Shown here piece by piece: positions 1 to 5,865 of a stretch of DNA of 8,477 nt. The notes below the pieces were generated by a model. The model saw only the letters and a program-made list of their open reading frames with translations, ran no database searches and was not told the DNA's origin. The stretch is from an uncultured Eubacteriaceae bacterium (lineage in GTDB: Bacteria; Bacillota; Clostridia; Oscillospirales; Acutalibacteraceae). Position numbers and translations under genes: made by a program. Position 1 is the stretch's first letter, and each line of letters begins with the position of its first letter. The DNA lies in assembly GCA_937905915.1 (NCBI GenBank), contig CALCVR010000220.1, positions 1-8,477 of the forward strand, given 5' to 3'.

Positions 1-120
1 CATAGGGGATAAAAAGATGTGCAACAGAAGCTTGCCTGTTGTAGAGGCATAGCTGTTATGTGAAAAAAGTTCACTTAGTCTAGTTTTGCATAAGTGCAAA
101 CACACGAGGAGATGAAAAGA

Positions 121-384
121 ATGGTACCGGAGGAGACTTGCATTGTATCAGAAGGATTGATGTTTCGTTTAGACTACTATTTATTTTCAAGAGAGCAAAA
201 ACGCTATGAGATCGAGGTTATCAAAACCAGCATGGTGGGTTTGCAGGAGCGAGCCAAGAGTTATTTACCTGTATGCTCTCAGGAAAAGGCACAGGAAATC
301 ATTAAGATATTGGCTCGCGGCAGTGTAACACCTACCTGCCTAGATGACACCATACATGATCTAAAAGTGCTCTATTTATCCTAA
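121..384 (+). CDS. Small DUF6514-like protein of unknown function
   Basis: An 87-residue soluble protein with no signal peptide or membrane segment. The C-terminal part, with a helix rich in K/E/A followed by the pattern VTPTCLDDTIHDL, resembles from memory the small clostridial family DUF6514, whose members end in a similar VTP...L.D.I.D stretch. No function is known to me. The frame is also open from a GTG at 94, but ATG at 121 is preferred because GAGGAG at 106-111 sits 9 bases before it; the ATG at 112 touches that motif and is too close. The protein is complete, with its stop at 384. Only the gene call is firm; the family assignment rests on recall of the C-terminal pattern. Confidence 0.72.
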   Translation: MVPEETCIVSEGLMFRLDYYLFSREQKRYEIEVIKTSMVGLQERAKSYLPVCSQEKAQEIIKILARGSVTPTCLDDTIHDLKVLYLS

Positions 385-389
385 AGAGC

Positions 390-542
390 ATGAGGGAGGA
401 CACAATCTCACTTGCCCGTTGGGGGAATGAGATAGAAGGCACTCTCGATGGCAAAGAATTGAGAGACTATCGCATAGAGCAAATGAGCTGTGAAATGACG
501 GAAGATACAGAGATCCAAACGACAATCGCCAACGAATCATAG
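390..542 (+). CDS. Doubtful 50-residue ORF
   Basis: An ATG five bases after the preceding stop opens a 50-codon frame with an acidic, hydrophilic product (begins MREDTISLARWGNE). The composition is protein-like, and the short gap would suit a co-transcribed gene. Against it, there is no good ribosome binding site before the ATG and I recognise no family. It could equally be a decayed gene remnant. Confidence 0.27.
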   Translation: MREDTISLARWGNEIEGTLDGKELRDYRIEQMSCEMTEDTEIQTTIANES

Positions 543-745
543 TAGGAAAAACGGAGATTGCTCTTAGATTTTTTGTCAGCAGCGGTTTAAAATAAGTCAG
601 CCCAACTGCTGCAAAAAAGAAATGTGTTTTGCTGCATAACAAAAGAAAATCCTGCCAAACTAATGACCAAGCAACATTTTCCGAAGATGGTCTAGGAGAA
701 GCGGAATAACCGCTTTGCAGGAATTTTCAAAGAAGTGCAAAACGG
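543..745. other. Stretch with no recognisable gene
   Basis: No convincing coding frame on either strand. An imperfect inverted repeat (GCAGCGGTT at 579-587, AACTGCTGC at 604-612) could form a hairpin, but it is followed by A residues rather than T on the plus strand, so I do not call it a terminator. The open minus-strand frames here have no ribosome binding site and no family resemblance. Confidence 0.5.
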
Positions 746-775
746 GCATATTTTCCGCCAGCCTAGGCAAAAATA
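746..775 (+). promoter_or_regulatory. Candidate sigma-F/sigma-G promoter
   Basis: GCATA at 746-750, a 15-base gap, then GGCAAAAATA at 766-775 fit the forespore sigma-F consensus (GYWTA, N15, GGNNANANTW). The gene downstream is SpoIIQ-like, and spoIIQ is a sigma-F gene in B. subtilis. The start of transcription would fall near 781-783, which leaves a very short leader with the ribosome binding site at its 5' end. That is a weakness of the call. Confidence 0.45.
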
Positions 776-782
776 AGGCTGG
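758..782 (+). promoter_or_regulatory. Inverted repeat overlapping the ribosome binding site
   Basis: CCAGCCT (758-764) and AGGCTGG (776-782) form a perfect 7-bp stem with an 11-base loop. The right arm runs into the GGAGG at 781-785. In a transcript coming from upstream the hairpin would partly cover the ribosome binding site. In a transcript started at the candidate sigma-F promoter the left arm would be absent. Confidence 0.4.
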
Positions 783-796
783 AGGTGCATGATTCG

Positions 797-1561
797 ATGA
801 GCAATCTGCGTTTTGAGAAAAGCAAATTCGGAAAGTTCTGGTCAGGCAAAGGGTTTTATATTGCGTTGGCGGTCTGCATGGTAGCGGTCGGCGGCGCAGC
901 ATGGTCAGCCTTCGGCGGAGGGGATTCGTCCCTGATGGAAAGCCAAGTGGATGACTATAGTTCACAGGTGGTGGTAGACTGGGGAGCATCCCAAGCGGTG
1001 GACAATCCTGCCAGCGATATCCCGATTGTAGTCAGTGACCCTGGAGATTTGGAACCGGAAGAGTCGGAATCAGAATCCAGTACCACAGCGGTACAGGCTC
1101 CTGCCGAACCGGAGGAACCGTCTAAGGCCCCTGCTTCCAATCAGGATGATGACAAACAGGCAGCGGTGATGTACCCAGCCGGTCAAAACGTCATGAAAGA
1201 GTTCAGCGGAGATGAATTGGTTTACTCCCAGACCCTCAAAGATTGGCGGGTGCATGACGGCGTAGACTTTGAAGTGGAAAAGGGTACGGCTGTCAAAGCC
1301 ATGACCGACGGCACCGTTACCGATGTGCGCGAGGATCCTATGTGGGGTACGGTGGTGGAGATCGATCACAATGGCGGCGTTGTGGCTACCTATTGCGGGT
1401 TAACCAAGAATGTAGCTGTCAAAAAGGGCGATACTGTTACAACCAGTCAACAGCTGGGCGCTGTGGGAGAGATCCCTTGTGAGATTGCGGAGGCATCCCA
1501 TTTGCATCTTAAAGTCACCAAAGACGGTCAGATTATCGACCCTGTGACCTTACTTCAGTAA
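797..1561 (+). CDS. spoIIQ: SpoIIQ-like M23 (LytM) peptidase-family protein
   Basis: A 254-residue protein with a basic N-terminus, one membrane segment (about residues 17-36), an acidic Ser/Glu/Pro-rich linker (about 50-120) and a C-terminal LytM domain. In B. subtilis SpoIIQ sits in the forespore membrane, binds mother-cell SpoIIIAH across the intermembrane space and is needed for engulfment and sigma-G activity. Here the metal-ligand motifs look intact: HDGVD (H...D) and a final HLH. B. subtilis SpoIIQ is degenerate at these positions, whereas C. difficile SpoIIQ is reported to keep them, so peptidase activity is possible. ATG 797 is chosen (GGAGG at 781-785, 11 bases away); a GTG at 785 lies inside that motif. 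The spoIIID gene nearby supports the sporulation role. A generic M23 membrane protein is the alternative. Confidence 0.78.
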   Translation: MSNLRFEKSKFGKFWSGKGFYIALAVCMVAVGGAAWSAFGGGDSSLMESQVDDYSSQVVVDWGASQAVDNPASDIPIVVSDPGDLEPEESESESSTTAVQAPAEPEEPSKAPASNQDDDKQAAVMYPAGQNVMKEFSGDELVYSQTLKDWRVHDGVDFEVEKGTAVKAMTDGTVTDVREDPMWGTVVEIDHNGGVVATYCGLTKNVAVKKGDTVTTSQQLGAVGEIPCEIAEASHLHLKVTKDGQIIDPVTLLQ

Positions 1562-1723
1562 CAAAACGTCAAAAAAGGCGGGCGCTGTTTTTTTGCAAGC
1601 ACTCTATCATCTATCCCAGATGGCAGAGATGCGCCTTGGTTCAGTGCGGCTTAGACTGCCTGAATCAGGGAGGAAAAACAGCCTCGCCTTTTCGCAGTAT
1701 TTCACGGGAATTGACAATGTCCA

Positions 1724-1752
1724 TTGACGAATAGAGAGGCATGCTTTATCAT
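1724..1752 (+). promoter_or_regulatory. Sigma-A promoter for the deoR-ppa pair
   Basis: TTGACG (1724-1729), a 17-base spacer and TATCAT (1747-1752), about 20 bases before the DeoR gene start. A second TTGACA at 1711-1716 has no matching -10 box at proper distance. Confidence 0.6.
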
Positions 1753-1773
1753 GATATATGAGGTGATTTTGCG

Positions 1774-2535
1774 ATGTTTGCAGAGGAGCGGCACCGAAAA
1801 ATTGTGGATCTGTTGCATGCCGATGGAACAGTCAAGGTGAAACAACTGAGCGAGATGTTCCAAGTCAGCGAGGATTGTATCCGGAAGGACCTTTCTTATC
1901 TGGAGAAAATGCAGTTGGTGAAACGCATCTATGGAGGAGCGGTGTTGCCGCGGGAGATGACGTTGGATCCGGCCTTGGCCAAACGGAAAATTGAAGATGA
2001 TCAGGGGAAGAGGATCATTGCTCAAAAAGCGCTTTCCCTTATCCAGCCCGGGGATACTGTTTTCCTGGATATCTCTACTATCAATGCCATTTTGGCAAGG
2101 CTTCTGCTGCAAAGCGGCAAAAGAGTGACGGTGGTTACCAATATGCTTGAGATTATAGAGGGATTTGCGACCCAAAGCAATGTCACTCTCATCGCTACCG
2201 GCGGCACATTCAATCAATTTTGCGATGGCTTTATTGGAAGCATTTGCATTGACGCCATTTCTCAATACCGGTTTGACCTAGGATTTCTGGGAGCGGTGGG
2301 AGCTGATGCCTATCAAAACAGCACTTACTCTTATGAAGCGGAGGAAGGGCTCACCAAACGAGCCATTGTAAGGGCAAGCCGCAAGGCTTATTTGCTTCTG
2401 GAGGAGAAGAAATTCAGCCGGGACGGCAATTATCAAGTATTGCCGCTAAGCGACTTTGCCGGCGTTATCACGGAAAAATCACCGGAACCGAAGGTGCTGG
2501 AGGCTTTAAAAGGGCTTAACATAAAGGTGTTATAA
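1774..2535 (+). CDS. DeoR-family transcriptional regulator
   Basis: A 253-residue protein with the two domains of the family. The N-terminal winged helix (about residues 3-57) shows ERHRKIVDLL, VKQLSEMFQVSEDCIRKDL and the wing motif YGGAV. The C-terminal DeoR sensor domain (about 75-235), related to ribose-5-phosphate isomerase-like folds, has the typical GDTVFLDIST, GGTFNQ and FLGAVGAD segments. Family members are usually repressors of sugar or nucleoside use that are released by a phosphorylated sugar; the effector cannot be read here. The ribosome binding site GAGGTGA lies 7 bases before the ATG. The pyrophosphatase gene starts 50 bases downstream with no terminator between, so co-transcription is likely. 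No sugar-use genes are adjacent, so the regulon is unknown. Confidence 0.88.
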   Translation: MFAEERHRKIVDLLHADGTVKVKQLSEMFQVSEDCIRKDLSYLEKMQLVKRIYGGAVLPREMTLDPALAKRKIEDDQGKRIIAQKALSLIQPGDTVFLDISTINAILARLLLQSGKRVTVVTNMLEIIEGFATQSNVTLIATGGTFNQFCDGFIGSICIDAISQYRFDLGFLGAVGADAYQNSTYSYEAEEGLTKRAIVRASRKAYLLLEEKKFSRDGNYQVLPLSDFAGVITEKSPEPKVLEALKGLNIKVL

Positions 2536-2585
2536 TCCCAATAGATGGTAAAATACAAGCGAAAAGGCACGGAGAAGGAGACTGT

Positions 2586-3158
2586 ATGATGAATATTTGG
2601 CATGATATAGAGCCGGAACGGGTAAACGAAAATGACTTTATGTGCGTCATCGAGATCCAAAAGGGCGGAAAGAACAAATATGAGCTGGATAAAAGCACAG
2701 GGCTTTTGCGCCTGGATCGCATTTTATATACTTCTACCGTCTATCCAGCCAACTACGGATTTATTCCCCGCACCTATGCCGACGACAAGGATCCCTTGGA
2801 CGTTTTGGTGCTATGCTCTGAACCCTTAATCCCTCTTTCGCTGGTACAGTGCTATCCCATCGGCGTCATCAAGATGATCGACGGCGAGCAGGCCGACGAG
2901 AAAATCATCGCCATTCCCTTCCAGGACCCCACCTATAACTGCTACCGGGATATCCAAGGAATCCCCCGCCATATACTGGACGAAATGATGCATTTCTTTG
3001 AAGTGTATAAAACCCTGGAGCATAAGGTAACCACTGTCCGGGAAGTATGCGGACGGGAGGAAGCGGTACGGGTCATCGCACGTTCTATTGAAAGTTATCA
3101 GAAGATTTTTGGCCAAAACAAGGCGGGGCAGAAGGACAAACGCAAAAAAGAAGGCTAA
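2586..3158 (+). CDS. ppa: Inorganic pyrophosphatase, family I
   Basis: A 190-residue cytoplasmic enzyme that hydrolyses pyrophosphate to two phosphates and so pulls biosynthetic reactions forward. Family I signatures are present: KNKYELDKSTGLLRLDR, the YPANYGFIPRTY segment, and DDKDPLDVLVL, which holds the metal-binding DxDPxD aspartates. The length is typical of bacterial family I enzymes; the last 15 residues form a Lys-rich tail. Two ATG codons stand in a row (2586 and 2589), with GGAG repeated at 2571-2580, so the start may be three bases later. It follows the DeoR gene closely and probably shares its transcript. Many Firmicutes use family II enzymes instead, but family I occurs in clostridia. 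Confidence 0.93.
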   Translation: MMNIWHDIEPERVNENDFMCVIEIQKGGKNKYELDKSTGLLRLDRILYTSTVYPANYGFIPRTYADDKDPLDVLVLCSEPLIPLSLVQCYPIGVIKMIDGEQADEKIIAIPFQDPTYNCYRDIQGIPRHILDEMMHFFEVYKTLEHKVTTVREVCGREEAVRVIARSIESYQKIFGQNKAGQKDKRKKEG

Positions 3159-3162
3159 AAAC

Positions 3163-3190
3163 TTGTGATAAAGACACAAAATTATATAAT
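3163..3190 (+). promoter_or_regulatory. Weak upstream promoter candidate
   Basis: TTGTGA (3163-3168), a 16-base spacer and TATAAT (3185-3190). The -35 box is part of a small inverted repeat TTGTG/CACAA. It could give a second, upstream start for the HPr-like gene, but AT-rich intergenic DNA often shows such matches. Confidence 0.27.
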
Positions 3191-3257
3191 GTAAATTGTG
3201 CAAAAACAACTAGAATCGTTTATTCTGCCGAAATTTGCTAAAATGCAAAAAACCTAT

Positions 3258-3286
3258 TTGACAGGTGGGAATAGGCCGTGTATAAT
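3258..3286 (+). promoter_or_regulatory. Consensus sigma-A promoter
   Basis: TTGACA (3258-3263), exactly 17 bases, then TATAAT (3281-3286): a perfect match to the vegetative consensus. It drives the HPr-like gene, with a leader of roughly 80 bases. Strong constitutive expression is expected. Confidence 0.85.
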
Positions 3287-3376
3287 AAAAACAGAAACAG
3301 AGATTAGCAAAAAGAACCACTCCCTGTTATCCCCACCATTCATCTATGGATAATATTTGCAAAGGAGAGATTGTAT

Positions 3377-3595
3377 ATGGTAACCATCAAAAAGTTTGAA
3401 TCCATTGAAGAGATCCAGGAGCTGCAGAAATTAGCCTGCAAAGTGCCGGAGGATGTATTTCTCCATTCCCAGGATGACTCTGTGATGGTAGATGCAAAAT
3501 CCTTTATCGGCCTGTTCACCTTGGATTTCAGCAAACCCGTTAAGGTGGTCACTGAATCGGAGTTTATCCATAAGGAGCTCCGCAAAGAGGAATAA
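3377..3595 (+). CDS. HPr-like (PTS phosphocarrier fold) protein lacking the active histidine
   Basis: A 72-residue protein whose second half, VMVDAKSFIGLFTLDFSKPV, matches the HPr region around the regulatory serine (Ser42 here, equivalent to Ser46). The N-terminal GLHARPA loop that carries the phosphorylated His15 in real HPr is missing; in its place is a polar helix-like stretch (EEIQELQKLACK). It therefore cannot act as a normal phosphocarrier of the sugar phosphotransferase system. A Crh-like regulatory role through serine phosphorylation is a guess. ATG 3377 is chosen over the TTG at 3371 because GGAG in AAAGGAGAG (3361-3369) lies 9 bases before it. The gene has its own promoter and terminator. 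Confidence 0.75.
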   Translation: MVTIKKFESIEEIQELQKLACKVPEDVFLHSQDDSVMVDAKSFIGLFTLDFSKPVKVVTESEFIHKELRKEE

Positions 3596-3616
3596 TCCCC
3601 ACAACCCCCAAATAAT

Positions 3617-3657
3617 AAACGGAAGGAACTACTGTGTTTCTTCCGTTTTTCTTTTTT
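3617..3657 (+). terminator. Rho-independent terminator after the HPr-like gene
   Basis: AAACGGAAG (3617-3625) pairs with CTTCCGTTT (3640-3648). The stem extends inward through GAAC/GTTT to a 6-base loop and is followed by a T-rich tract to 3657. It isolates spoIIID transcription from the HPr-like gene. Confidence 0.87.
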
Positions 3658-3675
3658 AGAGGGGTTTTGTCCGTC

Positions 3676-3707
3676 AGCATAACCCAAAGAGCACCTTGCA
3701 TATACAT
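3676..3707 (+). promoter_or_regulatory. Possible sigma-E promoter of spoIIID
   Basis: CAGCATAA near 3675-3682 and CATATACAT at 3699-3707 loosely fit the mother-cell sigma-E pattern (-35 containing ATA, -10 like CATACAAT). spoIIID is a sigma-E gene in B. subtilis, and this is the only interval between the upstream terminator and the gene. The match is imperfect. Confidence 0.35.
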
Positions 3708-3739
3708 AAGACAATTGGAACTTCGGGGAGGGCTTTTAT

Positions 3740-3871
3740 GTGAAGGGAATTATGGAAGAACGGGCGATTGAGCTTGGTACCTATATCATCGAGCATAAAG
3801 CAACCGTCCGTGCAGCTGCCAAACAGTTTGACATCTCTAAGAGCACCGTACATACGGTTGTGGCAATCTAG
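3740..3871 (+). CDS. spoIIID: spoIIID, 5' part (interrupted by the element)
   Basis: GTG at 3740, with GGGGAGGG at 3725-3732 as ribosome binding site, opens a 43-codon frame. Residues 1-38 match the N-terminal half of SpoIIID, the mother-cell DNA-binding protein that switches gene expression between sigma-E and sigma-K: EERAIELGTYII, TVRAAAKQFDISKSTVH. After His38 the frame reads five foreign codons (TVVAI) to a TAG at 3869. The break falls inside the recognition helix of the helix-turn-helix, so this fragment should not bind DNA normally. Joined at the shared ACCGTACA to the segment starting at 7545, it gives a complete 95-residue SpoIIID. The frame was below usual ORF-length limits, so it is easily missed. 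Confidence 0.93.
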   Translation: MKGIMEERAIELGTYIIEHKATVRAAAKQFDISKSTVHTVVAI

Positions 3872-3880
3872 AACGGTTTG
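3817..3880 (+). other. attL: left recombination junction in spoIIID
   Basis: The crossover lies in ACCGTACA (3845-3852), which is repeated at the right end, with CA at 3851-3852 as the likely central dinucleotide. To the left is spoIIID sequence (attB half). To the right is the element half-site TACGGTTGT (3853-3861) and an outer GAACG (3871-3875) followed by GTTT. Confidence 0.85.
3845..3852 (+). repeat. 8-bp direct repeat ACCGTACA, left copy
   Basis: Identical to 7539-7546. The bases on both sides differ (C versus A before, T versus C after), so identity is exactly 8 bp. The two copies are 3,694 bp apart. Confidence 0.93.
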
Positions 3881-3886
3881 GATGAA

Positions 3887-4132
3887 CTAAAAGTCATGGC
3901 GAGTTCCGCAGTCGCTGCCCATGGTTTCAAAAACGTGTATGATCTCTTCAATTTTAACAAAACAATAAGGATCATCTAAGCTATCATCCTCAAGGATAGC
4001 TTTTATTTTTTCTAGAGCAATATAACACTCCATTTCAAAGATATCTTTTATTCCAACTTCCAGGTCTGGAAAAGATATTACGATAGATTCATCTTCTAAT
4101 AATTTTTGCAAAATACCAGCATATAATTCCAT
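3887..4132 (-). CDS. Small acidic protein of unknown function, left end of element
   Basis: An 81-residue acidic, soluble protein (MELYAGILQKLLEDES at the start, DCGTRHDF at the end). I do not recognise a named family. From memory, short clostridial proteins with an ECY.AL..I..I and CF.KIEEI pattern and a final G.RHDF are found near mobile elements. AGAAGG stands about 8 bases before the ATG at 4132. It is transcribed from TTGACT/TATAAT and is divergent from the XRE gene. Its stop lies 35 bases inside the left junction, and no terminator follows, so its transcript may run antisense into the spoIIID 5' part. Candidate roles are an element-maintenance or regulatory partner of the XRE protein; none is shown. 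Confidence 0.7.
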   Translation of the reverse strand: MELYAGILQKLLEDESIVISFPDLEVGIKDIFEMECYIALEKIKAILEDDSLDDPYCFVKIEEIIHVFETMGSDCGTRHDF

Positions 4133-4149
4133 AAAATAAACCTTCTTAG

Positions 4150-4166
4150 TACGTTTATGTAACGTA
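4150..4166. promoter_or_regulatory. Palindromic candidate operator
   Basis: TACGTT (4150-4155) and AACGTA (4161-4166) form a perfect 6-bp inverted repeat with a 5-base gap. It abuts the -10 box of the minus-strand promoter. A third half-site TACGTT is at 4202-4207. Position and symmetry suit binding by the XRE protein encoded next door. Confidence 0.5.
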
Positions 4167-4195
4167 TTATATACCTATAATTATGCTAAAGTCAA
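4166..4195 (-). promoter_or_regulatory. Sigma-A promoter of the left-end acidic protein gene
   Basis: Read on the minus strand: TTGACT (4195-4190), an 18-base spacer, TATAAT (4171-4166). The start of transcription would fall inside the palindrome at 4150-4166, so a bound repressor would block it. A plus-strand TATAAT at 4176-4181 could serve the XRE gene, but it has only a weak -35 box. Confidence 0.65.
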
Positions 4196-4229
4196 GTAAA
4201 ATACGTTTTATTAATGTGAGACTTTAGTT

Positions 4230-4490
4230 ATGAAGAAAATTTCTTTCCAGGAAAATAAAAATATCATCTACCGTCATCTTAAATTGGCGCGGGTTCAGAA
4301 GGGATTGTCCCAAAGTCAGTTGGCCGCCAGAATGCAGCTGATGGGAGTCAATATGGATCAACAGATGATCAGCAAAATTGAAAATAACCACCGCATTGTC
4401 ACCGATTATGAACTTGCTTGCTTTTGTATTATTTTGAAGCAGGATGTTACTAATCTTTTAGAGGACTTTTATAAACACCATGTAGAATAA
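4230..4490 (+). CDS. XRE-family helix-turn-helix regulator
   Basis: An 86-residue protein that is nearly all one Cro/C1-type HTH domain (about residues 13-75): LKLARVQKGLSQSQLAARMQ, then QQMISKIENNHRIVTDYELACF. The recognition helix lies around QMISKIENNHR. Such single-domain proteins commonly control phages and mobile elements, bind as dimers to short palindromes and often regulate their own gene. The neighbouring palindrome at 4150-4166 is the natural candidate site. The ribosome binding site before ATG 4230 is poor (GTGAG at most), suggesting low expression. A terminator follows directly. It probably governs the divergent acidic-protein gene; control of the recombinase is possible but not shown. 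Confidence 0.88.
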   Translation: MKKISFQENKNIIYRHLKLARVQKGLSQSQLAARMQLMGVNMDQQMISKIENNHRIVTDYELACFCIILKQDVTNLLEDFYKHHVE

Positions 4491-4504
4491 TCAAAAAGGC
4501 CAAT

Positions 4505-4544
4505 AAAAAAACTCTCGTCTGAAATTTCAAGACGAGAGTTTTTT
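4505..4544. terminator. Bidirectional terminator between XRE and glycosyltransferase genes
   Basis: AACTCTCGTCT (4510-4520) pairs with AGACGAGAGTT (4530-4540), an 11-bp stem, flanked by an A-run on the left and a T-run on the right. It serves both convergent genes. Confidence 0.92.
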
Positions 4545-4553
4545 ATTGCGCGG

Positions 4554-5606
4554 CTACCGACAAAGCAGTTCATCCAACTTTTGCAAAATAGACGCGTTGT
4601 AATCCTCCAACCGGTTAGGGGTCTTAGGTGCTTTCTGAAAAGACGTTAAAGCGCTTACCATATCGTCAACGCCGGGCACAAAGATGTCGTATTTTTCCAA
4701 ATGTTTTGCAGCGAGGATTTTTAATCCTAAAACGCGGGCTTCCTGAACGGTAACAGGTTGTCCCTCAAAACGGGAAGGCACAACCAAAGCGTCCATTTGA
4801 TCCATATAAGGGTAAGGGTTGGGGCGGCTTCCCAGCATAGTGACTTGGGATTTCAGATGATATTCAGCAATCAATTGCTCCAATTGACTGCGGTCAGGGC
4901 CATCGCCGATAAAATAAAGATGGAGATCTTGGCGGGATTTAGAGGCTTTTGAAAAGTCCTTTAACAGCAAATCGAAGCCTTTCTGATGACACATACGTCC
5001 CACTGCCACAAGATTGCAGCAATGCGGGTTGACAGAAAAATCGATTTTTTCCTCCTTTTTCTCTAAAATCCCTGACACGTCGATGTAGTTGGGGATGGCA
5101 AAAACCGGTTTGTCCTGGATGCCCGTCAATTGACGGAAAGGCGGCACAATACCTTTTGATACCGCTACAAACTCATCAAAGTAAGAAAACTTACGTTTGA
5201 AAAAAGCAAAAAGAATGCGATACTTACAATTATACTTGTATTTCGCCCCAAGGTCATTGTGGCAAAAAAGGATATGTTTATCAGCAGGACAACGTAAGCA
5301 GTCCAAAGCCGTTTCGTTATGATCGCCGCCAAAGTCGATGGCGACGTCGTAATGCTCTGTGATTTTGGGACGGGGAAAGAAGCGATGCAACAGGCCAAAG
5401 GGCACAAAGCGGCACCAGTAAGGCAGGCGGGAAGTATAGTGAATGCAAACTTCTGGAGGAAAAGAACTTTCAAAAAAGCCGTCCCGATCGCAAAGATAGA
5501 GATCGATATGGTATTTCGTCAAGTCGATATGGCAAAGCAGATTTAGGAGGGCGCGTTGGATCCCGCCTACACCTAAATCTCGTTGGAATATGGCGATACG
5601 CCTCAT
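4554..5606 (-). CDS. Glycosyltransferase family 4 protein (element cargo)
   Basis: A 350-residue retaining glycosyltransferase with GT-B fold. The N-terminal domain begins RRIAIFQRDLGVGGIQRALL, the usual acceptor-side start with its glycine-rich loop. The C-terminal nucleotide-sugar domain shows VAVGRMCHQKGFDLLL, YFIGDGPDRSQLE and the EX7E motif in EGQPVTVQE, whose glutamates contact the donor. There is no signal peptide or membrane segment, so it is cytoplasmic and probably acts at the membrane face. Donor and acceptor cannot be told; enzymes of this type build surface polysaccharides or glycolipids. The start at 5606 is chosen because GGAGGT is 7 bases upstream; 25 further in-frame codons lie before it. 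It is unrelated to mobility and is the only metabolic cargo of the element. Confidence 0.9.
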   Translation of the reverse strand: MRRIAIFQRDLGVGGIQRALLNLLCHIDLTKYHIDLYLCDRDGFFESSFPPEVCIHYTSRLPYWCRFVPFGLLHRFFPRPKITEHYDVAIDFGGDHNETALDCLRCPADKHILFCHNDLGAKYKYNCKYRILFAFFKRKFSYFDEFVAVSKGIVPPFRQLTGIQDKPVFAIPNYIDVSGILEKKEEKIDFSVNPHCCNLVAVGRMCHQKGFDLLLKDFSKASKSRQDLHLYFIGDGPDRSQLEQLIAEYHLKSQVTMLGSRPNPYPYMDQMDALVVPSRFEGQPVTVQEARVLGLKILAAKHLEKYDIFVPGVDDMVSALTSFQKAPKTPNRLEDYNASILQKLDELLCR

Positions 5607-5865
5607 GAGGGTTACCTCCATGAATACAAAAGATAGATAGGAAAATGGAAAAGAAATTTGTTCCCTTATCAGTTTCGGCAAACAAAAAGGACTTTATGCC
5701 TTCAAACCAAAGGCTTTTTGAATACAAAACGCAAATAAAAAAACGCGGAAACGGCATACGGTTATCTTTCATTATAAGGGAGAAAAACAAGGATTGTCAA
5801 TTACAATCAGGGAGGCATAAAGCGGACAAGCTGCCGATATATATGGGACTGAGGGGTGGTATTTT

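Noticed and set aside
60..100. Small inverted repeats GTGAA/TTCAC and TTTGCA/TGCAAA before the first gene
   Set aside because: Short perfect repeats in AT-rich DNA. No known site or structure could be assigned.
579..612. Inverted repeat GCAGCGGTT/AACTGCTGC as a terminator
   Set aside because: The stem is imperfect with a long loop, and neither strand has a T-run after it.
376..989. Minus-strand open frames of 88 and 109 codons
   Set aside because: No ribosome binding sites and no family resemblance. The second lies partly opposite the SpoIIQ-like gene and is a shadow.
1562..1723. Possible terminator after the SpoIIQ-like gene (GC-rich stretch then seven T residues)
   Set aside because: The GGCGGGCGCT before the T-run cannot form a proper stem, and the other small repeats nearby lack a T-run.
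5607..5865. Search for a sporulation promoter driving the recombinase
   Set aside because: Fragments such as TTGTCA, TACAAT and GGCATAAAG occur, but no pair fits sigma-A, sigma-E or sigma-K spacing well enough to call.
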